From Elysia marginata (Eukaryota; Mollusca; Gastropoda; Plakobranchidae): a stretch of 26,246 nucleotides of DNA. The notes under the pieces were generated by a model that saw nothing but the letters and a program-made list of their open reading frames with translations, did no database searches and was not told the origin of the DNA. Every line of letters begins with the position of its first letter. The stretch's first letter is position 1. The translations under genes and the position numbers were made by a program. Positions 1 through 8,961 of this stretch are shown here, piece after piece. Where the stretch lies: positions 269,450 to 295,695 of the forward strand of contig BMAT01007661.1 in the NCBI GenBank assembly GCA_019649035.1, given 5' to 3'.

Positions 1-780
1 GCCTTTCTTATGAGTCACACAGAATCAGAAAGATTTTTGTGATTACTGCCACAGGCTTTTAACTCTGCACTCTGACCTTCTCTCTGGTAGCAATAAGCTT
101 GCAAATAACGGCGCCGCTGTAGCTGCATTTACAACTGTAGCTTCTCAAACAGCGCTGCTAACTTCGTACTCTCTTCTTCTTTGGTGACTTCTACATTTAC
201 TTGTAAATAAAGATAATCTCAGGAATCATTGCTTTATCATCCTTATAGGCAACGCCCCTATTTACTCTCACTTCTGTAGTAGCTATTCTTGATACTATTT
301 CTACTACCCCCGCAACTGCTACTTCAAATACTTCTCTCTCTACCTTTGTTCTCACCACAACTTATTTCGATGCTGCTGATGCTATTACTATCACTACTGA
401 CTTTACGTCCAACACTACTCTCATATCAACAAATGATTGTCGCAAAACAGCACTCCATCATTCTGCTTTTTTTTAATTTCTGAAGAATCCACCCCTCTTC
501 GAGTTTCTCCGATGCTCTTTTGTTTTTCTAAAAGCTGGCAATATGTAAAGTCCATTACATTAACGACTGTGGATACAAATATGATCAGTTTTTAAACTGT
601 GCCCTTTTTTATCATATACACTAAGGAAGACTTGGCAAGGCTACGTCGATACGTGTATCTTCTAAGATCTTTTTTCACATGAATTGTAGTGGTAATGTTA
701 CGACTTGTCGCTCAAGGCGGTAAAAGGCAAAAGTAGGGTTTGAAAATTTTCTATAAAATGATTGACGCTTCTGTGAACTG
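1..780. other. AT-rich noncoding stretch with degenerate CTN trinucleotide bias
   Basis: I see no convincing gene here. Bases about 60-450 are enriched in loosely repeated triplets of the ACT, GCT and TCT kind, which gives short open frames rich in Leu, Ser and Thr on the plus strand. One such frame (289-483) has no ATG start and reads as low-complexity hydrophobic sequence, so I treat it as a by-product of the triplet bias. An old decayed microsatellite explains the pattern best; a low-complexity exon is possible but nothing supports it. Confidence 0.5.
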
Positions 781-814
781 TGGTGACACGCCTTTGAATT
801 CTGTAGAACTTAGG

Positions 815-955
815 TTAAATCTAGATCTAAAATCTAGATTAAGAGTCTAAAAATACGACTTACATTAAGAAATCAATTTAGATAATCTAGATTTTGAGAT
901 AGATAGAAGATATCTTGATCTGGAGTCTGTATCAGGCCTAGATCTAGATTAGATT
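815..955. repeat. Cluster of TCTAGAT palindromic motifs
   Basis: The perfect 10-bp palindrome AATCTAGATT occurs at 831-840 and again at 884-893. Related CTAGATCTAGAT-type runs lie around 817-828 and 938-952. Single copies of AGATCTAG or TCTAGAT recur across the window, for example near 5680, 7830, 9810, 13500, 19303 and 25370. I see a dispersed short palindromic motif with one dense cluster. My impression is that motifs like this are common in gastropod genomes; that is inference. Confidence 0.6.
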
Positions 956-978
956 TTGGCGCCAGCTTTCTTTTATTT

Positions 979-1044
979 TAGGCTCTGCGTGTCATGACTG
1001 TGTTCCTAATATTTAGTTCTAGGACATAGGCTCTGCGTGTCATG
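979..1044. repeat. 18-bp exact direct repeat, 48-bp spacing
   Basis: The 18-mer TAGGCTCTGCGTGTCATG occurs exactly at 979-996 and again at 1027-1044, separated by 30 unrelated bases. An exact 18-bp match this close is unlikely by chance. It could be a short local duplication or the footprint of an insertion or excision event. I see no terminal inverted repeats on the 30-bp insert. Confidence 0.75.
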
Positions 1045-3654
1045 TTACTACTTCATGAAGATCACCGTTTCGGCTGATATATATAGCACACCATGCGGTG
1101 TTAACATTAAGGTAATTTTGAGTTTGAATTGGATGGGCGAGTAAGGAAGCCTAACCTAATCTAAACTAGTTTTGCCCCCTTTTGTTCTATTTGGGATAAC
1201 ATTTGATGTCACTGCCGCCTCTCGTGCCTTTAAGGGAACTCTGTGGAATCAAGGATCAAAATTTCGGCTAATTAATATACCGCCAGTAGTCTTATATACC
1301 GTAGCCCGTATTTTCCGGTTTTGAATGTTAAAATTTTGGAAATTTTTCAATGACTCCGCGCAAGAAGTTGGTATTCCACTTACATGGTTTTGAGAAAATG
1401 GAAAACATGACGGGAAAAGTAACTGTTAAAATATGCCATATTTATAAAAAAAAATATTTTCCACCAAAATCGCACGGTTTTGTATCTTTGATGTGGTGAA
1501 TAGTACTTGCCTACAACGTCAAAAATGATGCACCCCACAAATATGAATTAAAGGGACATATTGAGTTCTTGCAGTAAAGAAAATCGTTCAGAAAATCACG
1601 GACAGAAACGAAAGACGTTACTGCAAAAAGTTTACATGCGATGTACATAACTGTGTTATATGTTTGCATTAGGTCTTTGCTGTCTCACTACCTACATAAT
1701 GTTCTTATAATTTTCTTTCGGACAAAAAGTCTTTACAAGAACGAAGATGCCCATGTCATCAAGACCGATATCTCGTTACTGAATGAAGATAAAGCTTAGA
1801 CATTAAATGAGGGGGAAAAAAGCTAGTCAAAATAACTGGTGTAGATACTTTTCTCCGATTCGCCCAAAAGTCAAGATATCAAATTCTAGCACGGAGCCAT
1901 CGATTAAAAAAATGACAATGTTTGTCCTAAACTTTTAACTTGATATTGTAAAAAAGCTGTACATATGAGCTGTGCCGCCAAAAATTTTTTCGATTTAGAG
2001 TTTTTTAAAAAATTATATTTCAATGTATGTACTCTATAACACAATACTATTACAAAAGGCAAGTAATTTCACGACTTATATCGCCGATAAATGCTATGAT
2101 AAAGACTCAAGATGTCCTGTGAAAATACTTGAGTATTCGTTTACCCCAGCTTTATTATGGTTTTGATTTACTTTTGTGTAAAAGGCATTGGACACATTAA
2201 TTTGCTGAAACCGGCTGTTCTGACTTCTGTTGATCTTGTTTCCCTTCCATCTAATGTTTACATGTTGATTGCCTTTCCAAGCTGACATGACAGCATAGTG
2301 TTGTTTACAAGTTTAAAATCCGAAAGGTATGAAACTGGCCATCCTTAATGCGGCCGATTTTCATAATCTGTCCTTTGATGAACTTTGAAGAGCGCTACCG
2401 TTACTTTTTTATCCCTGTTAAGATACCGCGATTGTTTAGTGACGTTCAAGTGTTTTTTAACGACTTGTACCTGCGCAACAGCTATTTACTTTGGTTGTCT
2501 TCTACGGGCATGAGGGAATTTTTTTTTTTTTTTAATAATTTAGTGAAAGCCTTCATTTTATCTGATATAGTCTCAGCCATGCACATTGGTCGATTCTTTC
2601 TGAATGTTACCTGAATGGTTGTATTCTTACCTCTGCCGGCTTTTGTCGATAGTAATAAAAATGAAAAATAGATAGACATAATGATACAAGGTTATACCAT
2701 TCAGTCTAAATTAACCAATGAAAGAATTCATGTACTCGATTGCGACATTTAATCTCATTGAAACGTACGTTTGGCCGACCATTCTACGATTCGCGAGGGT
2801 TTGGCTTATGGGTTATGTTTTGTTCGTTTCGCCTGGCTATTGAGTTCGAAGAAACGAGCCAAGAAGAACATGTTTGTGACACTGAAAGATGAACTAGACA
2901 CCAGATGATACGTTTATGAATAGATGAGGAGCATATGCATTTCCTAGTCTTATTAATTTTAGCCATTTATTTTTTCGTTTAATTTTGTCTCTGAGCAATT
3001 CTATGTGTTTTTATTGTGTTTTTAAACTCTTTGTCTACACTCTTTACAAAGTCACACATCTCCTCCCTCCTCTCCCCAACAAATTCTGTTCAACACTTCA
3101 GTCACGTCACCCCAGTATTTACCATCAATAAAATTAAACTTGATGTCGAAACCTCTCGTTCTAAGCAGTATTACTGTGGCTTCATAACGAAATGCAAAAT
3201 AAACATTTTAGGCTTCTTCGCAAAAATTTCCGAGAGACTTCAAAGTTATACTTTAATAAAGGGCACGCCCCGAAGGCATCAGCTGGCGACGTAAGTCAAC
3301 ATAATAAATATTAAGTAACTTAGAAAGAAACATCTGAAAACTGTTATGAGCACTTTATATTGCAAGGAATGTTTTACATGACTGCAAATCTTTATTCTTT
3401 TTATCTCTATGTCATTTCTTGATTCTCACTTTCTTTAGTTGTACAAATTCAAGGCAGTTAGGCATGTTGAAATCTACACCAGGTTTTCTGAAGTAGTTGA
3501 CACAAACATTATTTTGTTTGATAAAGTTATGATTTAACACGTAAGTACGAGTACGACTCAAATGAGAATAACGAACAAGCTACCCCGTTAGTATCGACGG
3601 TTAATGCGTCTCATCTGAGTATTGATTTTCACCGCAATATAACTGAAACCCTTC
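1045..3654. other. AT-rich noncoding stretch, no gene recognised
   Basis: The sequence is AT-rich with many A and T runs, including about 15 consecutive T bases near 2518-2533. The open frames at 2094-2288 (minus), 2348-2614 (plus), 2482-2679 (minus), 2784-2966 (minus) and 3016-3294 (plus) are short, overlap on opposite strands and show no domain or codon pattern that I recognise. I annotate no gene. Confidence 0.55.
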
Positions 3655-3965
3655 GAGTAGACCGGGCGCGGATCAGGTAGTTACAATGCCTCGAGTAGAT
3701 CTATACACAAATTTTGCTTACAAAAAGCCGACCATTGGGTCGCCAGACTCCGGCTGGTGGAGCAAACTGTCACTTCGCTGGTGTACCTGCGCGTTTCTCG
3801 CCCAGCAATGGCTAACCCGCGGTTTGCGAGCAATGGATGTGGTATAATTCTATGCAACATAAACGCTAGCGTTATTATTGAGATAATGTTGTCAGCGATC
3901 TGGTGTCTGAGATGTGCACACCCTCTAAGGTCTTTCCTCTTGAATGTTGGCCCTTGAGCGGATTT
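3655..3965. repeat. GC-richer patch leading into a trinucleotide tail; possible SINE-like or LINE 3' fragment
   Basis: This block is clearly richer in G and C than its surroundings and ends directly in a long TAA/CAA-type tract. A GC-richer body followed by a microsatellite tail is the usual look of an inserted SINE or the 3' end of some non-LTR retrotransposons. I see no clean A and B boxes of a tRNA promoter and recognise no protein in either strand. The element identity is inference. Confidence 0.35.
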
Positions 3966-4106
3966 TAAGTACCGGATAATAAAAGAACAACAATAGTGAT
4001 AAAATATAAATAATAACAATAATGAAAAAAAGCAATTATAATAATAGTAATAAGTAATAACAGCAGCAGCACCACCAACAACATTGACCAAGTAGTAGCA
4101 ATGGAA

Positions 4107-4153
<47 letters not shown>

Positions 4154-4290
4154 TATAACAATAATATTAATAATAATAATAATCATGGTAATAATTTTAA
4201 AAAGTAAGAATAATTATAATAACCATAATAGTAATAATAACAATAACAGTCGGAAAGCTAAAAAAAAATAATAACAATATAGATAAGATA
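3966..4290. repeat. Degenerate AAT/CAA trinucleotide array with pure (TAA)n core
   Basis: A long run of AAT, AAC and AAG triplets includes about twelve uninterrupted TAA units near 4116-4154. On the minus strand it produces an artificial poly-isoleucine frame, which should not be read as protein. The segment 4097-4230 is also the left arm of an inverted repeat whose partner lies at 5014-5124. Confidence 0.9.
4097..4230 (+). repeat. Left arm of long inverted repeat
   Basis: Read on the plus strand, this arm contains in order AATAATGATAGTAATAATAA, the TAA core, AATAATCATGGTAATAATTT, then AAAAAGTAA and finally ATTATAATAACCATAATA. All of these blocks recur in the same order on the minus strand of 5014-5124, with only small insertions and deletions and a shorter TAA core. 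Because non-triplet blocks such as TCATGGTAATAA and ATAACCATAATA are shared in order, the match is more than two unrelated AAT microsatellites. Confidence 0.85.
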
Positions 4291-4969
4291 TCAAAATGCC
4301 ACAGTGCCTTATCTTTTTATTGTTTAAAAAATCAGAAACATAGCATGGGGCTTATGAAAATATGGTGAATACAACTTTCAAAAGGTTTTTAAAAATTATC
4401 TTACAAAGAGAATTGTAAAATACAATAAGTGAATTGTATGTTTCAATAAAACCAAGAGAGAAATTCTTCTATATTTATATATCTAAATTTTAAAAATGCA
4501 TTTCTCGAAACCTGATATTAGCGTCCTTAAGTGTAGGAATAACATTGCATTTGAAGTAAAAAAAAATTTTTTTAATTATGAAGTACACTTTGTTTGGCTA
4601 AATGCATTATCGTTACTTTTTTGTTTAGTTTGCACGTTTTAACGAAAGTGTTTCTATTTGATAAAATCTTAGGAAAACTAAATCAACATAGCAAGTCCTT
4701 CGACCCTTAACCTTTGACACTCAGCTGAGCCAAATGGTTATAGGCCGTGACCTCCAGATCTATGTCTCCCCTGTACGGATATTTATTTGCCTGCTTCCAG
4801 TGTCAGCACACTTTCTTTTATTTCTTTATGAAAACGATGTTGTAAATGTTGAAACCTTTAACCACGTCGGGAGCATACAACATTAAAGATTTACCCAGAT
4901 TTATATGAACAGGAATGGGAAATAAAAAAGAAGCTTCTCAAGCATTATTGAAAATCTTTCTTGCCTAAG

Positions 4970-4972
<3 letters not shown>
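4291..4972. other. Spacer between inverted-repeat arms, no gene
   Basis: This AT-rich spacer holds no open frame of note. It includes a small GC-richer piece around 4690-4800 with a weak tRNA-like A box on the minus strand (TGGCTCAGCTG), but the matching B box is poor and too close, so I do not call a tRNA or SINE. The spacer could be the body of a foldback element, although I recognise nothing in it. Confidence 0.45.

Positions 4973-5009
<37 letters not shown>
4973..5009. repeat. (TA)18 microsatellite
   Basis: An uninterrupted TA dinucleotide run of 37 bases that touches the inner edge of the right inverted-repeat arm. Confidence 0.97.
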
Positions 5010-5012
<3 letters not shown>

Positions 5013-5013
5013 C

Positions 5014-5124
5014 TATTATTATGGTTATTATAATTATAATTACTTTTTAAATTATTACCATGATTATTATTAGAAGTATTATTATAATTATTATTATTAT
5101 TATTACTATCATTATTTTCATTGC
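5014..5124 (-). repeat. Right arm of long inverted repeat
   Basis: On the minus strand this arm reads from AGCAATGAAAATAATGATAG through a short AAT run, then AATAATCATGGTAATAATTT, AAAAAGTAA and ATTATAATAACCATAATA. These blocks match the left arm (4097-4230) in order. The arm is about 20 bases shorter than its partner, mostly because the left TAA core is longer. The two arms could pair as a stem of about 100 bp around a spacer of about 780 bases. Confidence 0.85.
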
Positions 5125-7472
5125 TGACAAAACTGTTTGTTGTGTTTTAATTCCTCATTCACTTAAGATAAGAGGCATTCAAGGTTTAAATTGCAGCTAA
5201 GCCTTTTTCCGAACAATGAAAAAAGTTCTCTGTTCTTTTGAAAAAAAAAATTGAGAATATAGTTTTCAGGTGTAAATCTGAGTTACTTAAAAGTTTGTTG
5301 TTCGGGGAAAAGAATAAAAAAAATCGCCAGTAGTCTATCTGGTAAAATGTAGGGCACGCTTTGCTAAGTTTCTGAAGTGACTAGAGGATCAAAGCGACAG
5401 GCGAAGTAAAAGTTGACAATTTTATAGGCTGTAAAGAGAAAAACGAATCCATGGTAGAGATGAATTTACATGTGAAAAGTTGCAATGGTATACCATGAGG
5501 CTGTAATTATTATAGTGCTCCTCGACTTTTTCCTTCTAGTTAACCAACCGCAACAAATTTTATGGGAATTAAGGATTATTGAAACCTGAGGGGGTGAAGG
5601 ACGGCCTATTTTTATATCAGCCTCTCAAGGATCGCATAATTAAAAATTGCTACCTTCTCAATTGACATAATCCACAGTTTAGATCTAGTTTGTGTTTAGT
5701 TCGTTGGACTAGACTCGTTCAGACAAACCAAGCACCGTGGTGACAAGATAGGTAACAGCAATGGAGCATCTTTCAGTAGGTTATAATAAACGATTCTAAA
5801 GTGCAACAGTAGTAAGGTGGAGTAACATTAGGAATCGAACTGGAGTACATATAAGTCTAATTTCCTCTTTCTTCTCACCTATATGCTTTTTTTCTGGATT
5901 GCTTCACATTCAATTCACGATGTATTTTCACGAACCCATTAATTATGAGAATTGTGGCAACTTCTCATACAAATAAAGTCGCTATTAGACTTGACTTTTC
6001 TCACTTCATGATCAGCCTACCAGAAATAGGGCTGGTTCTCATTGATTTTATGTATGTGGGACAAAGATGTTTTCGCGGCATCGTGTCCACTTCGTCAAGT
6101 CTTCATACTTTCATTATTCGTCTGTTTCTCCATCGTGCCCATCTAATGAGATGGCGAGTTTTTTCGATGTTGTCTTAATCTCGCGCCCAGTTACTGGAAA
6201 TAGTAACAAAGTATAAAGCCTTTAAGACGCCCACCCATGAAACTTTCCAAACTTAAAATGCCACCAGCTTCATTAATTACTTTTACAAGAAGTTCCTTAA
6301 CTTTGCTGTACCACATTTCTTCTCCCTTAACAATACTTTTTACCAAAATAATATTTTAATCTAAAACGTTTTTAGCGATCGGGTTTAGTGTATTGACTAG
6401 CCTGGTATACAACGAGGGTCTGAAAACAACAAAGGTGCTCGTGCTCTGTGAAATTAGCTTTGACTTCAGTCCAAAAAAAAAACAGGCAAAAGGGGATCGA
6501 AGAAAGTTTGATAGATCTAGTAATAGATTGAGAGAAGATAGTCATAGAGAACGAAGATGAGATCGACTGAGATATATAGGGCCTACACTGTATGACAGCT
6601 AAAAAGGATGGCAACTTAATTTGATAAAAGTCGTTGCCCAACCGTTTCTAGTATACCACAACTAGTTTAAATAAAAGATTATTATGTTTACTTGTAAGTG
6701 CAATCTGGGACAGAAAGAATATGAAAAGTAATGCCTAAGCAGATTGGATATCGTCATTTTATGTCTATCAAGCAGCGACCACCTTTCTATTCTTCGCTCC
6801 CTTTGAGTGTTCAATTTTTTTGCTCTTCATGTTCACAGCTGTTGCAAAGGTGCGCACCTCTTTGTTTTGAGTCGGACTATCTGGTATGTCAATGCCTTGG
6901 ACTTATCACACCGTTCTATCTCCGTCTTGAAAATGTCAAGAGTAGTCCGTGACATTCTGGTTCTGTCTATTCCACCGATAGCATGCACGCGAAGTGTGAT
7001 GCGCACAAAGCCATTCTGTCAACCCGGGATCTCTCACATTCCGGCCGGATTTAACAATGGAGAAAGCCTTGAATTTGGATCTGCAGTTTTCTTTTAAACT
7101 TAGCGCTTGTATTTTAAGAGATGGGAGAGCGACCTGATTACTCTATGAACACGAAAATTGTTTTTTGAGGATACCAAAGTTAAGGAGTAAAAGTGGGCTT
7201 GAGTTCTTCGTACACAATTTTGTCTTATAAGAAAGAAAGAAGAAGAAAACAATAAACTAGGTTTAGGCGCTTTAAGTTTAAGTATGAATTTGAGGTGTTA
7301 TTAGACAAATAAATTTTTATGGGTAAGAAACTGCTCAAGAATTGGATAAAGCAAATTTAATGTACAAGTTAACATTAAGAACCTAGACAGAGTAAAATTG
7401 GTATAAAGCCTGATTATGTTGGGCGTTCGATTTCTCTAAACGAGCCAGTGCTCAAGTCAGAATATAATTATA
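5125..7472. other. Mostly AT-rich noncoding stretch, unassigned GC-richer part at 6740-7090
   Basis: Short frames at 5945-6178, 6372-6641, 6731-6952 and 6807-7097 show no recognisable family; the last two overlap each other in different frames. Bases 6740-7090 are GC-richer and include a perfect 12-bp palindrome, AGGTGCGCACCT (6848-6859). This part may be an old repeat, but I cannot name it. Confidence 0.45.
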
Positions 7473-7840
7473 GTGGAGGCAGCCACTGCGCAATCCAATG
7501 ATGTAAAAAATTACGTTATGAGACTAGCAAAAAATAGAAGTAGGCTTTAAATACCTGAAATAAGCTTGTCTTTAGTGTGATTTGAACCTTCGACACCCAC
7601 GTCTTTCCCCTTAAAGAAACATAGCTTATACCATGTCCCCACTACGCTTCTAAAAAGTTTCATGGCGAAGGTCTTTGCTTAGCCTTTCTAAGCGACTTGC
7701 ATACTCACAATGGAATATCCAAATCTCATCAAAGCCAACCATTGAATCTGGAAGCACACCAGCGCTTAGCCATACACAACAAACGCAGAGAACAAACGAT
7801 AACGTTTAAAGCATGAATCATGTTAATCATAGATCTAGAA
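7473..7840. repeat. Copy 1 of a diverged tandem repeat of about 370 bp
   Basis: This copy aligns in order with 7854-8230. Shared anchors include GTGGAGG..CACTGCGCAATCC, ACTAGCA, a CATGTC.CCACTACGCTTCT block, a CATGG.GAAGGTC.TTGCTTAGCC block followed by AGCGACTTGC, and a late CATA..CAACAAAC.CAG block. On the minus strand, 7578-7588 reads GGTTCAAATCA, a good match to a tRNA-gene B box, but no matching A box is visible. The overall similarity by eye is moderate, so the duplication is old. Confidence 0.7.
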
Positions 7841-7853
7841 ATGCGAGTGAATT

Positions 7854-8230
7854 GTGGAGGCCAACACTGCGCAATCCTTTGTTTAAAAGATATTTTAGGC
7901 ATGGAACTAGCATTGGAAAGAAGTGGGCTTGAAGTGGAAATGTCCAAAATATTATGCTTGCCTATATAGCAGCTTGGAACTCCGACTTATTGTGGCTTCG
8001 GCATTCACCGCTCAACCACTGAGAGGAACACACCTCATATCATGTCGCCACTACGCTTCTTAAAAAATCATGGTGAAGGTCCTTGCTTAGCCTCTCAGAG
8101 CGACTTGCTAACTTAACCAGGAAGATCCAAAATTGCACCAAAGGCATACCGGAGGCATACCAACAATTAACCATATACGACAAACACAGGAAAGAAACGA
8201 AAACATTTACGGTATGCCTCAAATCGTACT
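7854..8230. repeat. Copy 2 of the tandem repeat, with tRNA-like A box
   Basis: This is the second copy of the repeat at 7473-7840, offset by 381 bases at the left anchor and about 409 in the middle because of insertions. On the minus strand, 8008-8018 reads TGGTTGAGCGG, a good A-box match, and 7972-7982 reads GAGTTCCAAGC, a poor B-box match. Together with copy 1 this suggests a decayed tRNA-derived SINE or a composite repeat. The copy also holds a 10-bp inverted repeat (8152-8161 with 8211-8220). The minus-strand frames at 7729-7947 and 8040-8279 fall within the two copies and resemble each other only because the DNA is duplicated. Confidence 0.65.
8152..8220. repeat. 10-bp inverted repeat (stem-loop potential)
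   Basis: GAGGCATACC at 8152-8161 is the exact reverse complement of GGTATGCCTC at 8211-8220, with a 49-base loop. A further GGCATACC lies just upstream at 8143-8150. It sits only in copy 2 of the surrounding tandem repeat; copy 1 lacks it. Confidence 0.7.
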
Positions 8231-8534
8231 GAAAGTAATCATATTTCGGGCATTTACACTTAACGTCTACTTTTATCAAATGCTACATTTATAGCTAAAA
8301 AATCTTTCAACCACAGCACTGAAGTTAGAAATACAAGCGAAGAAAAAAAAATTAAAAAGTTTAACCCAATTGTTGTCTGTCTATTTTTTATGCGAACACC
8401 AAGTTGTTTTGTGGTGTCTTCCTGTATTTTCGATTCTTATTTGCTGCTGTTTTTTTTTTCTCAAATGCACCGGAATTTTTCTCTCAAGTTTATTAGAAAA
8501 ATCAACTTTTTTTTACCGTTTCGCTTCTGAAGTC
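8231..8534. other. AT-rich stretch ahead of a candidate exon
   Basis: This stretch has no assigned gene. An open frame enters from 8370 but its first part is translated T-rich DNA (runs of Phe, Leu and Cys) and is probably not coding. A pyrimidine-rich run at about 8505-8527 ends in an AG at 8531-8532, which could be either a splice acceptor or simply upstream sequence of the ATG at 8535. GTTAGAAATACAAGCGAA at about 8325 resembles part of copy 1 near 7832, so a third repeat fragment is possible. Confidence 0.4.
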
Positions 8535-8713
8535 ATGGCCACACTCCCTCGCCCTATAATCAAACTCGCGGTGATAGCTCTGCTATGGAGCTTCAATGAG
8601 CCACGGTTTTCTCTGTTTAGTGATTACATGGGCAGTTATTGGCGACCCTTAGAGAAGGAAACTTTGCATCTAGCTCAGATTTTATCTTTAATGGGCAAGA
8701 TATTTCTCTACAA
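8535..8713 (+). CDS. Candidate coding exon, small protein with signal-like N-terminus (unrecognised)
   Basis: I do not recognise this product. The ATG at 8535 has a good translation context, with G at -3 and G at +4. The frame gives 59 full codons plus two bases and stays open to a consensus-like donor, CAA followed by GTAAGTG (8714 onward). The frame meets a TAA stop only inside that donor, as expected if coding ends at the junction. Residues 8-20 (IIKLAVIALLWSF) form a hydrophobic stretch with a basic residue ahead of it, like a signal peptide or anchor. The rest is mixed in composition, unlike the low-complexity frames nearby. A strong acceptor (pyrimidine tract, AG ending at 8941) would continue the frame for only six codons to TAA at 8958-8960, giving about 65 residues. 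The open frame could be chance; no transcript or homologue is known to me. Confidence 0.3.
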
Positions 8714-8941
8714 GTAAGTGAATTTTTTAAATATTGACCTATTAGTAGCCTAAATTAAGTTATGCAAGCATGGACCAGGTGCCAAAACATCATAAAAATA
8801 TTACAAAATATTAAAACTATTACATAAAAGTCGTGGCTGCCACGGGAACGGCCGCCATCTTGGAAAATGTCAAAATGTATATATACATTTTTGTTTTCTT
8901 GAACATTTTAAAACTAACTTTTTTAAGTTTTTCACTTGTAG
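8714..8941 (+). other. Putative intron following the candidate exon
   Basis: The stretch starts with GTAAGTG and ends with a pyrimidine-rich tract and TTGTAG at 8936-8941. It is AT-rich apart from a GC-rich insert at 8832-8862. The call depends entirely on the candidate exon at 8535-8713. Confidence 0.25.
8850..8861 (-). promoter_or_regulatory. YY1/Pho-type motif
   Basis: Plus-strand bases GGCCGCCATCTT (followed by GG) contain GCCGCCATCTTG, the classic YY1 consensus; on the minus strand it reads CAAGATGGCGGC. It lies inside a GC-rich island of about 30 bases that also has the near-palindrome GTGGCTGCCAC (8833-8843), surrounded by very AT-rich DNA. The motif family is established for animals. 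Function at this site is inference from the sequence match alone. Confidence 0.35.
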
Positions 8942-8961
8942 TTCAAAAACATGTTCTTAAA

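Noticed and set aside
3681..4186. Minus-strand frames of 136 and 73 codons with Ile/Tyr/Leu runs
   Set aside because: The hydrophobic runs are translations of the AAT triplet array, and the rest shows no known motif.
4690..4760. tRNA-like element on the minus strand with TGGCTCAGCTG
   Set aside because: The B-box match is poor and only about 27 bases away, and the sequence does not fold as a tRNA by eye.
5825..5845. GTTCGATTCC on the minus strand, a good B-box match
   Set aside because: The bases around it do not form a T-arm stem and there is no A box upstream.
7998..8010. GCGGTGAATGCC on the minus strand, identical to 12 bases of the conserved microRNA miR-124
   Set aside because: The seed part of miR-124 (AAGGCAC) is absent just upstream and no hairpin arm is visible. 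The match falls inside the tandem repeat's tRNA-like region.
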